Below, one piece after another: positions 34,438 to 48,300 of a stretch of DNA of 64,000 nt. The position numbers and the translations under genes are program-made. Positions within the stretch are counted from its first letter, which is position 1. Every line of letters begins with the position of its first letter. The DNA is from Stercorarius parasiticus. Its lineage: Eukaryota > Chordata > Aves > Charadriiformes > Stercorariidae. The stretch spans positions 1,104,846 through 1,168,845 of the forward strand of contig VWZL01002016.1 of NCBI GenBank assembly GCA_013396915.1, given 5' to 3'. The notes beneath the pieces are model-generated. The model saw only the letters and a program-made list of their open reading frames with translations, did not search any database and had not been told where the DNA came from.

Positions 34438-37400
34438 GACCTGAAGGAAAAGAAGGTCTTCTTAGGGGAAATTTGGAATATTTTAGAAATACTTTGGCAG
34501 CTGAGCCCATTATTTGGCTAAGAGTTTTCCACCACACACATGCACGCCTGAGTTTGCAGCAGCTCTTTCTCATTCAGGGTGGAGCTTCGTGCGCTCACCA
34601 TTACCTCTGGTTTTACCAGTTAACACACAGTTCTGCCGATAGCATCATATGGCTAAGGCCTCTGTCATCGCACCCCCTACACACGCTGTGTTCTGTAATA
34701 GGCATTTCCAGAAGAAAAGAGAAAGAAAAAAGTAAGTCACTCTTCCGGCCTGTTAACAACTGCCTTTTTACAGTCCCCATTCTTTCCACATTCTGATAGT
34801 ATTGCCTGATAGATCTTTTATCTCATGGGCATCTCTTCCTCATTTCTACTCTTCCTTTTAAAGGCTGTATATTAGGTCTATGCACTAAAAGGAAAGCATT
34901 TTAAAAACACTTGACTTATTTTTAAAACACCTACACAGCAGTCTGCTCACAGGAATTTTTCTTTCACCTTGTCTCAAAGCATCACAAGTTTTTTTCCTAG
35001 CAGTCTTGCATGTTTTGGTTTCTTCCTTATTTTGTGCTACGCTGTTCTTTGATAAGGTTCAGCTGGGGAAATTCATTTCTCTCAGGACCCAATCAGGTTT
35101 TTACATCAATTAGGCTAATTGACAGAAGGTTTAACACATTTCTTAATTATGACTGCAAATACGTTCTTGGAAGAAACCCCAAAGCACAGGAGAAAAATAA
35201 ATAAAAAAAAAAGACAAACCTCTTTTCTAGTAAAATAAATTTGAAAACATTTTAAAGGTAAAATACCAGGAAGGAATTTTAGTAACGGACAGCTATCTCA
35301 TCATGGCTGAAAGTGCTCTCAGCCACAAACTCAGCCACACCAAAATGATAACCCTATGCCTGATAGTGAAAATGTAAATAATCGTAGAGTAGGGGAGAGT
35401 ATAGACACATATAAATGACATATATGAGGACAGAAAACACATAACTAGCCACCAAACTAGCAGAAAAACCCCAAGCAAAACAAAATTTCCAATTCTGGAA
35501 AGACCTACTGTATTTTTTCCAGATTTTCTAACAGGGCATCTGAAATAACTTGTGCGTATTTACATTTTAACTTAGGCTAAACTTCATTAAGCTAAACCTC
35601 ATAACTCAGTTAAGCATTAAGCTTGAGACAGTGTACATTATAATATGATACTGTATATAAAGAACTATATACTACTTTTATTTTCTGTTTTGGGTTCTAG
35701 TATTTTATATTAATAGAAATGATAGGGTGCTTCTGAAATGTAAAGAACAGCCCTTTCTTGACCTTTCAGTTGCCGTGTTTGTCATTCTGCCTCTGTTTCC
35801 CTGTGCTCTGTGTGATGCTGCGGGAAGGCAACAGAAAAAGGCAGTTCAATACTCTTCAGAATAACCCACAGTCATAAAATATTTTCAGAAGAGGAACCCC
35901 TGAGGGAGATATTTAACCTCTGTCTTTTCTGGTGTTTCTGAACATCTGGCCACCCGACTTGATAAACATGCTAGCAGTGTTGGGGTTATTTGAATGTCTG
36001 TGCTGCACAAAACCCAAACAAACGGTTTAGTGAGTAAGAGCCCTTAGGGACGAAGTGTTTAAAGCAGTACAGAGGACTTATATATGTAAATCCCTTGGAC
36101 ATATTTTCTGTGTCGTACATTTAAAAGCAACACTGTTCCTTAATATTGCTCCACTGGAGTTGGAATCGCTGTTAAACTGCAGTAGTGCTTTAAAATAAAT
36201 GGGCCATGATGCAGTTTTTGTGTGTATGTGTGAATATCAAGGAAGAAGGCCATGACATCTTTAAGTGCATATGATACACATTGCCAAAATACCATTTCTT
36301 TTTCTAGCTACACTGCATCATCATCATCTCTTCTCTTTAGCATAGGATGCGTGTCCCACGCCTGCACTCTTGAAAGCTTTTTTCTAGACCTCCCTCAAAG
36401 GCATCACAGCAAGCACTTTTTTCCTTTCAAGCCCCCCATTTTGAATACTGAGGAAGATGAAATTTTTTCCTTGGGAAATGAGCCCCAACACAGTAATGAC
36501 TAATTTAGGGCAGAATATAACTTACAGTTGTTCTCCATGTGTCTTCTACCCAGGTGGGAGTTTACTAGCCATGAGGAGGAAAAGGATAGAAAGGTGTCAA
36601 GGTGCCTTTCTCCCCGTTGGCTGGTGGTGCTTTGAGGGTTGTCAGGACTGAGGCTGGTGGCTGTAGCATGCACCAAGACCCTGGGACCCTAGGCATTGCA
36701 CCACAGGCATGAGTTCATGCAGGATTTGCTCTAGATTCATTCAGTACAATTGCAGTTGTAGGGAGCTTCAGCCCTGCTCTGAATATACTTGAGGGCTACC
36801 CCTTCCCTGTGATGATGGGCAGGCTTCTCTGGGCAGATCCTGGTGACAACGTATTCCTTTGAAAGGTGAGAACTCCTCTTCCCTCCGTTAATTTCAGCCC
36901 AGATGCTTGTCTCATTTTCCCTTAGCAGCTCTAAACATTTCTGCTCCGTACTTCACATCATTGCCTTCAGCAGAAAGGCAATATTTTCTTTTAGGCCAGG
37001 TGTGTCAACTAGTGAGGTTTGACAACATGAAAGTATGGAGAGGTGGTAGTAGCAGGTCTGTCTGTCCCTTTTGTGACTGACAATGCTTGTCTTCACGTTT
37101 TCTTTAATTCAAGGCAGCACTGGAGGTCAAAGGCGAGTACGGGAAGGAAGAGGCAGTGCTGCAAATTGGATTATGCTCCATTCATCTTCATCTCTTGCCC
37201 TGATCTTCCCTAGCCCTTCAGCGCTACTTCTGTCTCTTCAACTTAAGTAAGATTGTGTTCAAGGAATGAGTACAGCCATGGTGTACAATCTGTCTTGCAG
37301 GCAGCCTCTCCCCACATCCACCCTATGGATCCCCTCAGTTGTCTTTGTCCCTCCTGGTCTGTAATCCCCCACCCCAGCCCCCCATTAATGGTGAGTTAAT

Positions 37401-38410
37401 GAGAGGCAGGAGCCAGGCACAGAAAGGCTCAGACTGGTTACGCTCCATGTGTCTTCACCTATCCACTGTCCAGGTCCTGATGCTGACTGTCCTGAAGGTA
37501 ACACGCTGTGTCCAAAAATGGTGTGGAAGGGGAAGCCAACAGTAGAAGCCTGGAGAAAGCTCCTAGTGAAGCAATAATAGGAACTTGGGCCAGTCTAAGA
37601 AAAACTCTGGCAATCACTGTACTAAACCCTGCTCTGTCCCTCTCATAGGTTGATGTAAGATTTTTTTCTCTGATAATCACATACATTTTCTTCTCTTTCA
37701 CATGGGTGTATACATGCAGAATTGCTTCCTGGATTCCACCTCTCAGGCTTATAATCCAGTTTTAAAGAACACATGGAATTATATGAAGAAGAGTGGGAAA
37801 CACATTTACTGCCTCTTCCAACCTCAAGACAGTCAGCTCTATCTATATTGTTTGTCACAAAGGTTTTGCTGGAGGAGTGAAAAGTGTCTTAGAAACCTCC
37901 CCTGGTAGCAATTCTTTGATTAGCCTAGTTGATCCATGCCAATAAACTCCCCACTTCTGTGTTCAACAGAGAAGTACTATGCTGCTTCTGTATCTTCCTC
38001 ATTGCAATTTAAATCCAAGATTTGCTGCCCCAGTAAAATTAGACATTGAAAAGTTTATTCTCATTTTCCTTTCTAGCGTTCACTTCTGAAACATGAATTT
38101 TCTAAGCAGGTGGGAGAGGGAAGAGTCCTGGGTTCTGATCCTTGATTGGAAAGCAGCTGCTGTGCTCGGTGCAGGGTTCGGTCCTGGAATCCAGCTGGGT
38201 CTGGGCTCACACCTCGTGATTCTAGCATGGCTGCCATCAGCCTCATTGCAGCCTTCTTGCTTCCACCTTTAGTAATTATGAGGTCAGAAGCAAACACACC
38301 ACCATTTTCCCTTTGCAGGGTCAGTTTTCAGCCCTTGTATTTGTTCCTCATCTGCATGACTCTCTAGTGCCTGGGATGGGCAGTGTGGGGTCAGCAGATG
38401 ATCAGAACCA

Positions 38411-38475
38411 TGTTTCACAGGCACACATTACCTTCCGTTAACTGTAAAATGAGAGCAACTGTAACATCAGAGGCC
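38411..38475 (+). mobile_element. Possible MIR fragment
   Basis: The run 'cacattaccttccgttaactgtaaaatgagagcaactgtaac' resembles the MIR segment from 'gtcacttaacctct' to 'ctgtaaaatgggagcaat'. It is short and diverged, so the call is weak. Confidence 0.35.
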
Positions 38476-38900
38476 AGGGGGGCACAGACTAAATACAGTT
38501 ACCTAATTGCCCAATGACAGCAAGACTGATTCTTATGAGCAAAACCAAAATATTAGATGTTAAGGGAAGTCTACTGGCGAAAGCTCAGGCAAATGCAGAC
38601 TCCAGGCACTCATAGGGTGAGATATCAGCAGAGCAAAGGCAACAAATAGTTCATCGTGCTGTCTGACAATGGGCATCTGACTGATGCTCTGAATCACCTC
38701 TGAGCCTTCTCTACACTGTCTGTAAAGGGATTTTACATTTTGTTTGACACAGTCTGAATCTCACTAATCAAACGTGAATAGCCCTCCTCTGCCAAAGCCC
38801 TCCTTTAGATGATTAATCTCTTTGTAGATGTAACTGCCAGCGCTAGTCCTATGAAAATCGCAGTAATAGTGAAAGCAGCAATAACAGAAATTGATGTTGC

Positions 38901-38922
38901 TTTTTTTGTTTTTTTTTTTTTT
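38901..38922. repeat. Poly(T) tract interrupted by one G
   Basis: T7, G, T14. No adjacent retrocopy recognised. Confidence 0.9.
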
Positions 38923-41900
38923 GAGTGCAGAAATCATATTTGTACTTCAAAATGGTTCCATGGAATAAATTGCATAATAATTCATTGAGTCAATGATTGT
39001 TGTAGTTTATTAGACTCAGTGATGGCAACTACAAATCTACTCTGTGAGGCAAAAAGAAACCCAATTGTTTTAGAGGTTTTTATAGACTTATTGAAATGTT
39101 CCATCTCTAACGTATGCTGTTCCCCAGCACAGCAACGTATGGACAGCAATACGTTTACAGTACTGCACTGTCCAGGATTTGAGCCTGGCACAGATAGAAT
39201 ATCAGTATTTGAATCTGTTTACTGATAAACAATATTCTGTAAAATGTGGCTAGAGAACATGCAGTTCTTCCTTTTTTTGCTTGCCACCAGTGCCAGAGAA
39301 CTGGTACCGATTAAACTGTAGATGAGTGACCCTGCAATCGCCCTGATACGCTTCAGCAGTTGTAAATTGGTTAAGGCTCAAATCAATGTTCTGGTCCTCA
39401 ACATTTCTTGAAAGTGTTGAAAATCTAGTTTAATTGCAAGAGACAGTTGTCCTTTACTGGGAAGTAAGCAAAAGACTTCTTTTAGCCTTGAATAGTACTG
39501 GACCCAAGTGACCTTTATATCTTTTGGATGCTTAATAGAAAATTCTTCAACTTTATGTTCTAAGATTAAACACAGAGCACGAGACTGACTGTTGTTTGAA
39601 TGTTCTTCCATCCCCTTGACTGTGCTCCCATGTAACTTGCACAAACCCAGGAGAGAACAGCGATGCTTCAGCTTTACGCTAGGTTTTTTATCTGTGAAAT
39701 GATTTCAGGTACTTCAGCACTAAAATGATCTTGTGACCTTCCATCAACAGATTGTGTAGTTGTTCCAGTAGCACTAGCAAAATTGGTTAGCTATGTTGGG
39801 ATGAGTGGTAGAGCTCAGCAGCATTTTCATTTTCAGGTTTTATTTGCTGAAGAATACAGATTCAAACTGATTGAAACTATTGGCCAATTTGTGTAAAGCT
39901 CACTGAGTTTGTTTCAGTTAATTATTTTCTAAAAAAAATTCATGTTATTTTCTAAAGACAGTATTTTGATTTTAGCAATAAATAGAACTGTGAACGAAAC
40001 AAAATATTTCCTTATCTTTCTCTTGGCTTTGAAGGGAACCTGAAAATCAAACATCTGTGCAATTCTGAATGCGCTGCAGCAAACATAATCTTGACCTATC
40101 CCCTGATAAACCTCTTTTTGTACTCTGAGTATCCTGGAGCAAATCTTTGTTTTCTTGGAAGTTCTACAGCACCCTGCATTTACTTCCAAAACAAATACAA
40201 TGAATACTAACAAAGAATACCAGTGATCACAAATGTATTTGAAAATAATGAAATATTTTTATACTTACACTGGATTTGGCAAAATAATTATTTAAGATCT
40301 GATAACACAGTTCATATGAAGTTGTTTTTCAGCACGGTGGTAGTTTTGAATTTGTCTATGATATTTCTTATTCTGGCACAGGTAATCTGTCTGCAAACAG
40401 CAACATTGTACTTCCCTAATTTATTTTCATATCAGAGAGAAATTCAAATCTTATTGCTTTTGCAAAAAAAACCCCAACACAATGTTTTCTTCTGACTTCC
40501 ACTCGTATATCTTTTTCTTACATTTTTTGCAAATAATCCTCCAATTTTTTTATTACATCAGTAGTTACACAGTGCTTATGTCCTTTTACTGTTTTCAGCT
40601 ATACCCAATAACAGATAAAAATGAAAATGTTAAACAACTGAGTATGAAGGTACAAATTAAGTTCAGAGGGAAGAAACCGAAAGGGTATAGAAAAATGTAG
40701 CAGGTATTGATACCATCCTATGGTATTGTCTAAGATGATGAATTCCATTTCAAGAGTACTTAAGTACCCTTTTGAACACACGGTTTTATGAAGGCAATCT
40801 ATGTCTTTTGGTCCCTGGTATTTCTAATGTCTTCTCCTGTTTTCCTCCATTATAAACCAGCTATTACTAGTTTAAGTGCTGATATGATTACACAATTTAT
40901 TTCTTTATTCCACAGCTGTTCACAATCTGTTACCACAGATTATTTCCTCTCTAAACTTCTATTGAGAGGGAGTCTAGAGTACCTCAGACCTTTTTGCTTG
41001 GAACGATAAAAATAATAATTTATCAGCATGATTCATATTCGTTTATCTCTGAGGCCGCACCATTCTAACACATTGAAAAAAGAGGAGTGAAATCTGACAG
41101 TGATTTCTCGGAGTGTTGTATTAGCAGGCTGTAAATGAAAAGTTGTGGTAGACACCACAACTGAAAGCCTATTTGAAAAAGTGAGAGAAGGAATATTTTT
41201 AGCTATGATAAACATACTGTAGTTAAAAGCACAAGAACTAGGATCAAATCAGCAATACCAGTCAAACTTATATGCAATTATTTTCCAGTTTGTAGATAAA
41301 TTTCCTTATGAGTTAATGAAAATCAAATGCAAATTCCAAATGATAGAGGATCAATAAAGAATATCTCACAAAGCTGCTGGACTTCTACGCTAAACAATTT
41401 AATCATGTCAGAAAAGACTTCCTTAGAGGAAAACAAATGAAAAATCTAAACTATGATGTCATGAGGCCAGATGTTGGACCAGATAAGTATTCCTTGTGCT
41501 TTTCAGTCATCACAAGAAGAGACTATATGCACACTCAAGGTAAAACTCGAGTAGAAAAATTCTCATACCTTTATGCCACTTACTCTGCTGCCCTTTTCTT
41601 TTTTTTTTTTTTGACTTATGTTAGAGGACAGCTAACCTGGGAATAAGTGCAATTGATGTACATTCTGATTCTACTTGATAGTCTGGAAACAGAAAAATAC
41701 AGCTATTCAAGGAAGATAGTTTGCTCAAAGATGAGGAGAACTACTTCTTTAACTTGAGCCCAGATATAGAAGTAGAGAGAAACACAACCTATGGGGGGGT
41801 GTGTGCTCCTAAAAACCTTTTCTTATACCAGAAAATAAGATTTCAGTTTTCTACTTAGTAAACTAAGAGTAAATGAAAGAAAAAAAATCTCTTTTTGAAG

Positions 41901-42013
41901 ATGAGAAGGAATTACAAGACCTTCAACTGACGGCTCTTAAAGAGTGTCTGGATGATTTAGTAGCTCATTGAGTTGGTGAGAAAGGTGAGAAATCCTCTGA
42001 TATGACACAGAAA

Positions 42014-42039
42014 TTTCTCTTTCTTTCTTTTTTTTTTTT
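42014..42039. repeat. (CTTT)n grading into poly(T)
   Basis: Short ttctctttctttcttt stretch followed by a T run. It is pyrimidine-only over 26 bases. Confidence 0.8.
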
Positions 42040-43139
42040 ACATTGTGGGTGAAATGGGAGCAACTAACAATGCTTTACTAGCAACTGGAAAGTAGATATA
42101 ACTGTATTTGTCTTTAATATCACTGAAAGCTGGCATATTTACAGAGCTCATTAGCCACCAGTTGTTTTCTTGAAATGAAGGCAGGCATTAGCAATACGGG
42201 AATTTCCCATATTACCTGTCTGTGCTCCAAAAGACAGTCCTCCTAAAATAGTATAGTTTTCTGAGGCTCGATTTCCCATGGTTAGAAAAGCGTTTTTAAA
42301 CCAGTGAGGAAAAAGCACAAATGGCAGTTTCTCCACCCTACTCTGCCAATGGCCCTGGTTTATCAGCACATGAACAAAAGTCTCTGTAGCTTCTTTGATG
42401 ATTCTAATATCCAGGTCATGCGACTGGATGTGCAGGTATCAACGACCTCCACCAGACATCAGGTAAATACATCTCCATGCATGGGCTGGACTAAGTTGTC
42501 AAAGAATGAACGACTTTGACTTGAAATAAATGAATAGGAACTTCCCACAAATTGCATAAACTGATATTAAAATTAGCTCGGGAACTGTTTCCTCCCACCA
42601 GATGTGTGCCTGGCATCCTTTGGACTCATACTTCCTTCATTACAACTTTCAGAACTCTTTCTTTTCCTTTCTAGCTTTCAGAAAAGCAACAACTCACAAG
42701 GATGGCAATTGTTTTATGGTCTTGCAAGTTCCTTTCAGCGTAGATGCAATCCAGGAAGAACCCCTTGTACTGCTGAATGTGACAAGTCTTAATATTCCAG
42801 TCAGCCCCGTGGAGAATTAGCGAACAGTGGCAATACAAAAGCAAGGTGGGGAGAATCAAACTAGGATTATTTTTTTTAAAAAGCTGAATAAAACCTGAAA
42901 AACAAAGCCAGCTCACAGTTTACCACTGTGTGGTATATATCTCATTAAATAGGAAACACAGAAATGAGACACATTAAAATACCTCTGGTAAATTGAAAAT
43001 GGGCATCACACAGAAATCACACCAGTGTGAATTCAGATATTAAAAGAACAAAACAAATTGGCTCATTTGGAACTTGTAATTTCATGTATATCTCAGTACA
43101 TAAAAGAAACTGTGAACAAGATCAAGAATGCAAGCAGAT

Positions 43140-43570
43140 GCGATACTATTGGAACATTGCATTTAGGGTTTATTATAGCGCTCCCAGCATCCCCTGATGC
43201 ACTTCTGTTCTTGTAATTCAAATTATTTACCTATCATTTAAGGCTCTCCATAATTTGTACTGTCATGTGTTGTTGCTTATTATGTCACTATGATACCACG
43301 GGGATTTGATCAGTGGCTGAGCTGCTTTAACTCAATTAAGTATACTTGACAAACTGTGTGATACTCTAAGTTTCACAGAATTATTTTTAACTGTGACAAG
43401 ATGACACATCATTGTCTCTTGACTGCTAACCTAGATTGGATGATACCAGCTGATAGCAGAGGCTATCTCAGCTGATATGTGTACATAGCAGTAACTGAGA
43501 ATGCATCATCCTATTAAGCTCCAACAATTGCTTTACTGCTGTTATAAATGTCAGCTCCAACCTACGATAA
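43140..43570. other. Candidate conserved non-coding stretch
   Basis: About 430 bases with no repeat signature, balanced base use and several clustered motif-like cores. Examples are TGATTGG/CCAAT-free AT cores, the TTAATTGAGTT-type sequence read on the minus strand, and GATGACACATCATTGTC. It reads like intronic conserved DNA. This is an impression from texture, not an alignment. Confidence 0.25.
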
Positions 43571-45347
43571 AAAAATTTTCACAGCAGGGCTCCTACTCAC
43601 ACTTCTTTGGACATTAAGACTCCTTTTTCTAGCAGCTTGGATATTCTGAAACATGTACAGAGCTGAGACAGTCTGAGTTCCTTCTCAGCAGCTCTTACCA
43701 AGCCAGCTATACTGACCATTTAGGCAGCAGCTGAGGTCCATCTCGGTCCCGAAAAGTGGGCATTTACGTTGCTTCTATAGAAATTGCATTTAGCTGTTCC
43801 CTGTACAACTCAATGAACATAAATACTTAGGTTTTTTTGAGATTAATATGTAAGCATCTTGTAACTCAAGTTTCAGTTATGGCTCTTCAGTGGATGAGAC
43901 CAGTTTTCTGGCTCTTCACCTCACACCCATATTTGCAGTGATGCTTATGGTTTTTTGCATATGCAGGTGTTTACTTATTCAAAAAGCAAACCAGGTTGCA
44001 TATTTTATAACTAGAAGGACTTGTAAATGGCATGGCTGAAAGAGCTCCACAGTATGGAGGCAAATCCTGCAAACAGCAACACTCACTGAGGTGAGCCTAA
44101 AAATCTTTACCCTAAACTCAAGACGTGCAGCCATTGACTCCCAGGTGGTATCAATGAGGACAGCCAGTGTACAGTACTAAGAGGCAGCTTGTAACTCAGA
44201 TGATTTAGCGTAAACAAATCTAAGGGGAGATGTGATAGGAGAATAATCTACATCTTTGATAACTCTCCATAGTACTTGGGTTATTTTATTTTGATAAAGT
44301 TTAGATTTTCAGATATCTTTCCCACCACCAGAACTATGTTTGTTAATGGTAGAGAGGAATGGAGATTAAACATCTTTGTTTAATTTTCAAGAATGTCTAA
44401 TTTTCTTCACATATATTATCATATCAATACTATATTTTGATCTTGTTTTGGTTTTTTGGCTTTTTTTTTTCCTCTCAGCTTTCTTCATTCTTGCCTTTCC
44501 TATGTTTTCATTCTTCAGAGAAAAATAGGATAAAAAGGAGTTTCCCCCCCCCAGCAGGCTGTGAAAAAGGCTGAGAAAAGTGGTTATCTCTGAAAAAAAA
44601 GTGTCTTGGGAATAAGCATAACTCTTTCTATCATCTTTCCATATTTCCAGTGTATTCAATTATAAAGCCTGTCTTTTCAACAGCAGGACGGTCTGGGAGA
44701 AAGGATGCTGCATTTCAGCTACCATTCTTTCAGACTGTGAGACAGTACAAGTAGAAGTAACATCACGGCCTTAAGACCCAGAATAACATTGGAAGGATGA
44801 GTACAAAACCAGAGAAAGGGGTAGGCACTGGAAAGTTTTTGCATAACAATTTTAACTGCATTGTTAATCAGATTTTCCTCTAATAATTGGATAATCTAGA
44901 CTATGACTATTAGTATCGTTGTAACTGGACTAACAATAACTGTTTTGTTTTGATAAGACTGTTAAAACTTCAGTTCGTCTTAATAAATTCTTAGCTGCAT
45001 ATATCAAGCATGTAAGACCACTTTCCGTGTAACAACTGCAATTTAAAATGCACTGTGGCCGTCAAACCCCGTCAGTCCATCCCAGAAGGCTGGTTCCTTT
45101 GTCTGTGGGATGGCCAGTTGTCCCTGTGCTCGGCTGCCGCTGCAACCCTGAGAGTTGTTGAGAGCTACATTGGTGGCCAAGCTCTCCAGCCTGTTCTTAG
45201 TTGTGGGATGGGATACTGTACTCTCAACTGCATTTAATCGGTCAGTTTTCCTTTCTGTATCTGATGAACTTTTTCTTCCCAAGAAGAAATTCTGAGAAGG
45301 AAACAAGTATGAAATGTGTATGAATGAAAATGTATGAAATCTCTACA

Positions 45348-45371
45348 GGATTTACTAATGGATTTACTAAT
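45348..45371. repeat. Perfect tandem duplication, 2 x 12 bp
   Basis: The unit ggatttactaat occurs twice head to tail without mismatch. Confidence 0.9.
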
Positions 45372-48300
45372 ACCAGCTCAAATCTATTGTGGATATCTGC
45401 TCCAGCCACGAAGACACCAGCTATTTCCAAGAGGAGCTGCAGCAGTAATGGCTTGTGGTGGAGACTGGTGGAAGTTTGGTCGGAGCTGATAGTTATAAAG
45501 TTTGGTTTCTTTGGGCACATTTGCTCATCTGTGAGGGTGTGAGCAAATGAATGTGGGAACAACCCGCGATATGCAACATGTCACTGTCCTTGCAAGAATA
45601 CCATTCTGCACAATAAAAATAAATGAAGCTCTAATCCCTGGAGTGGCCGTGTAATCTTCTTAGCCCTGGGACTTCCTCCACTTCCATCCTAACCCATGTA
45701 AAACTATGCGTGTCACCAGTCAGATGGCTGAAAGACCCATTTCCAACCCAGTTATAACATCTGTCTCTCGAACTTCCTGCCTTGACATGGCACAAAGTGA
45801 GCATATCTAGACTAAACCAAAAGGGATGCAGTCGGCATAGCTGGCGCTGATGGTGTAAGCCCATGGCCCAGTAAGCAGTGCTGGTGCAATGTGAAAGTCT
45901 GTCACAAAGAGGCTTATACTATTTCAAAACTACAAATGAAAAGAAATTGAGTTCACACGCTGCAGTGAAGCAAATCAAACCCCATAACGTTTGTATTAAT
46001 TGCCGAAAGCAGATAGTGCCTGGGAAGCAGAATAGAGGGTGGAAATGCAATAAATCTTCAAGTTTCAATTTGGAAATGAGCCCAGGTTTTGGGGAGTTAA
46101 GAGTGTTGTAGGACTTACTTTTAAAAGTATAATTCTATCAGGAAAAAAAATCAGTCTGAGAAGAATATTCTAGATCTTTGTTAATTTTACTCTGGCCTTT
46201 AGCCAAATGTTGTTAATTGAAGCTCTAAGTACTATTTCACTTACTTTGATACCCACAGAGAATTAAATGGTCTTTTTTATAACAACCAATGCTCTCAGAC
46301 GTTTTTCATCTTGCTATTTAAAGATAAAATTAGTACAATATTTCTAGGATCTTTATTGAAAATCCTAAGTGAGGACTGAAAATAAGCTAGAAAAATATAA
46401 CTGGTTTGCCTCTTTCTGTTATGGGCGACACAGGAGCAATAGTGCCAGGAGCACAAGTTATTCTGAAAGACTTTAAAATAGCTACTAAATAAAAAAAAAG
46501 GGGATTTAAATGTAATTTTCCCCCCATTTGAATTACTTAATGGAAAAAAAGAGCAACAAAAAATCACAATACTCTTCTTTGTATCTAATATAATTGTACA
46601 TTCTACTTAGAATAAAAACATACAGAAACATTAAAATTAATAACACGGTGGTTTGGAACCATTCTAGGGGTTTTCCAAACTAATGAAATGTTGAAATGTG
46701 GTGAAACGTCACTGTGCAACGATGCTCTACTAATTTCCTTTTCTGCTGAAGAAGCAGCAGCAGAGCTCCTGAGTTCACGACAATGCTGAGTGAGGTGAGG
46801 CAGCCAACGGACTTAACTGCATGCATGGAGGAGAGGATCTCGACCAGCAATTGTTTAGCAATACAATTACTGTCGCTGCATCCTAGTATCAAACGTACAT
46901 CAAAGCCCCGAAAGAGGTTCATGCTCCGAGAGGTAAGTAGTCTTACAGCTCTGAAGCTGATGAAAGGTTGAACGTTTTCTCACATGAATGGGGTGAAGAT
47001 TCAACTGCACAAGTGTTAGGCAGCTGTTGTGTCGTCGTTTTGTTCTGTTAAATTGGCAATAGGAGGAAAGGGAAGAAATTTGGGTGATGCTAACAGCAAA
47101 GGAAAAAAAAAAAAGAAAGAAAAGTAAGAGCAGTGGAAAGAAACATCTCTCATTTCAATGCCGGCACTTGGACTCCCCTTTTCCAGTTTCTTTTTTCCTG
47201 CTCTCTGCCTGTTGTCCCCAGTGAAGCCATGCTACCTACATGTCATTAGCTGGGGTGGCTTTACGGGCTGCCCAGAAAAGCTGTTAAGAAAGGAATTCAG
47301 GGAGTTAATGATGAATATGTTGTGAAGCCACAATGTGTCGTTTGCAAGACTTTCTGGTGCTGCTAAAAGTTATATATTTTATGCTCTACAGACAATGTTT
47401 ATTCTGTTGAGAGGAAGGGCAAAGGATTATGTTGATTGCATTGAATCATTTGTTCAACATTTTTGTCCACAAGCCAACAAAGGAAGGAAAAAGCAGAAGG
47501 ATAATATTAAAATGAAAGCATATATCTGCAATGAGAATCAATACAGCCACATGAGCAAAGGTTCCTAAAAGGGATATAGAATATATTGACAGAATCAGTT
47601 TTCTGCTGCTATAGCTTAAGCCATTTTCATAAGCAGATTTCAGACTTCTTATTTTTAAATATAATGGCATGAACATCTATGCCTTTGCTTTCAAAGTTAT
47701 ACCAGCTGACAAAGTTATAGCCAGGGGCAGGAAAATGAACTGGTTCTAAAGACATTCATAACAGTATTACATGAATTTTCAAACCCTTATTTTCCATTTA
47801 TATTTCCAAGAAGATCCAACATTTTCTTTTCTCCTACTCCAGACACATGCACGTCCTCAGAATCATGTAACATATATATACAAATTATTTTTTTGCCAGA
47901 CTTTTCAAACCACATCTGACACAAATCCATGCAAATCTGAAAGAAGCAACAGGTCAAACATATCAGGGCTTAAAACAAGCTAACTTTCTCATATATTGAC
48001 TCATTCTAATAGAAGATGCACGTGGGTCCAGCCTAATTTACTTGAGTTACTTTCTGGTAGCTTAATTTGAGTAGCTTTTTTAGGCCTACAGAGAGAGATA
48101 ATGGGGAAAAAAAAGATTGTCTGGGTGACAGCACACGTAAACAGAGACGCTAACTTGTCAAATGCTAGACCAGGCAAGGTCTCCCTGGTGAGTCCACAGC
48201 ACTCTGGTAAGAAAGTGAAGTAGTTGCTCTGGTGTTTTCACAGAGCTACTGTTGGGATTTTCCTTTCCTGCCTCTTCCTGTGAAGGCATTTGACATATGG

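Larger units (their letters stand above)
34438..43139. other. Intron; degenerate short repeats, no gene
   Basis: AT-rich. A weak MIR-like trace lies at 38411-38475. T-rich tracts lie at 38901-38922, 41599-41612 and 42014-42039. Between about 36525 and 37470 a loosely similar segment (ctccatgtgtcttc-like) seems to recur several times. A GC-richer part lies at 37290-37530. No frame longer than about 94 codons shows any domain. Confidence 0.45.
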
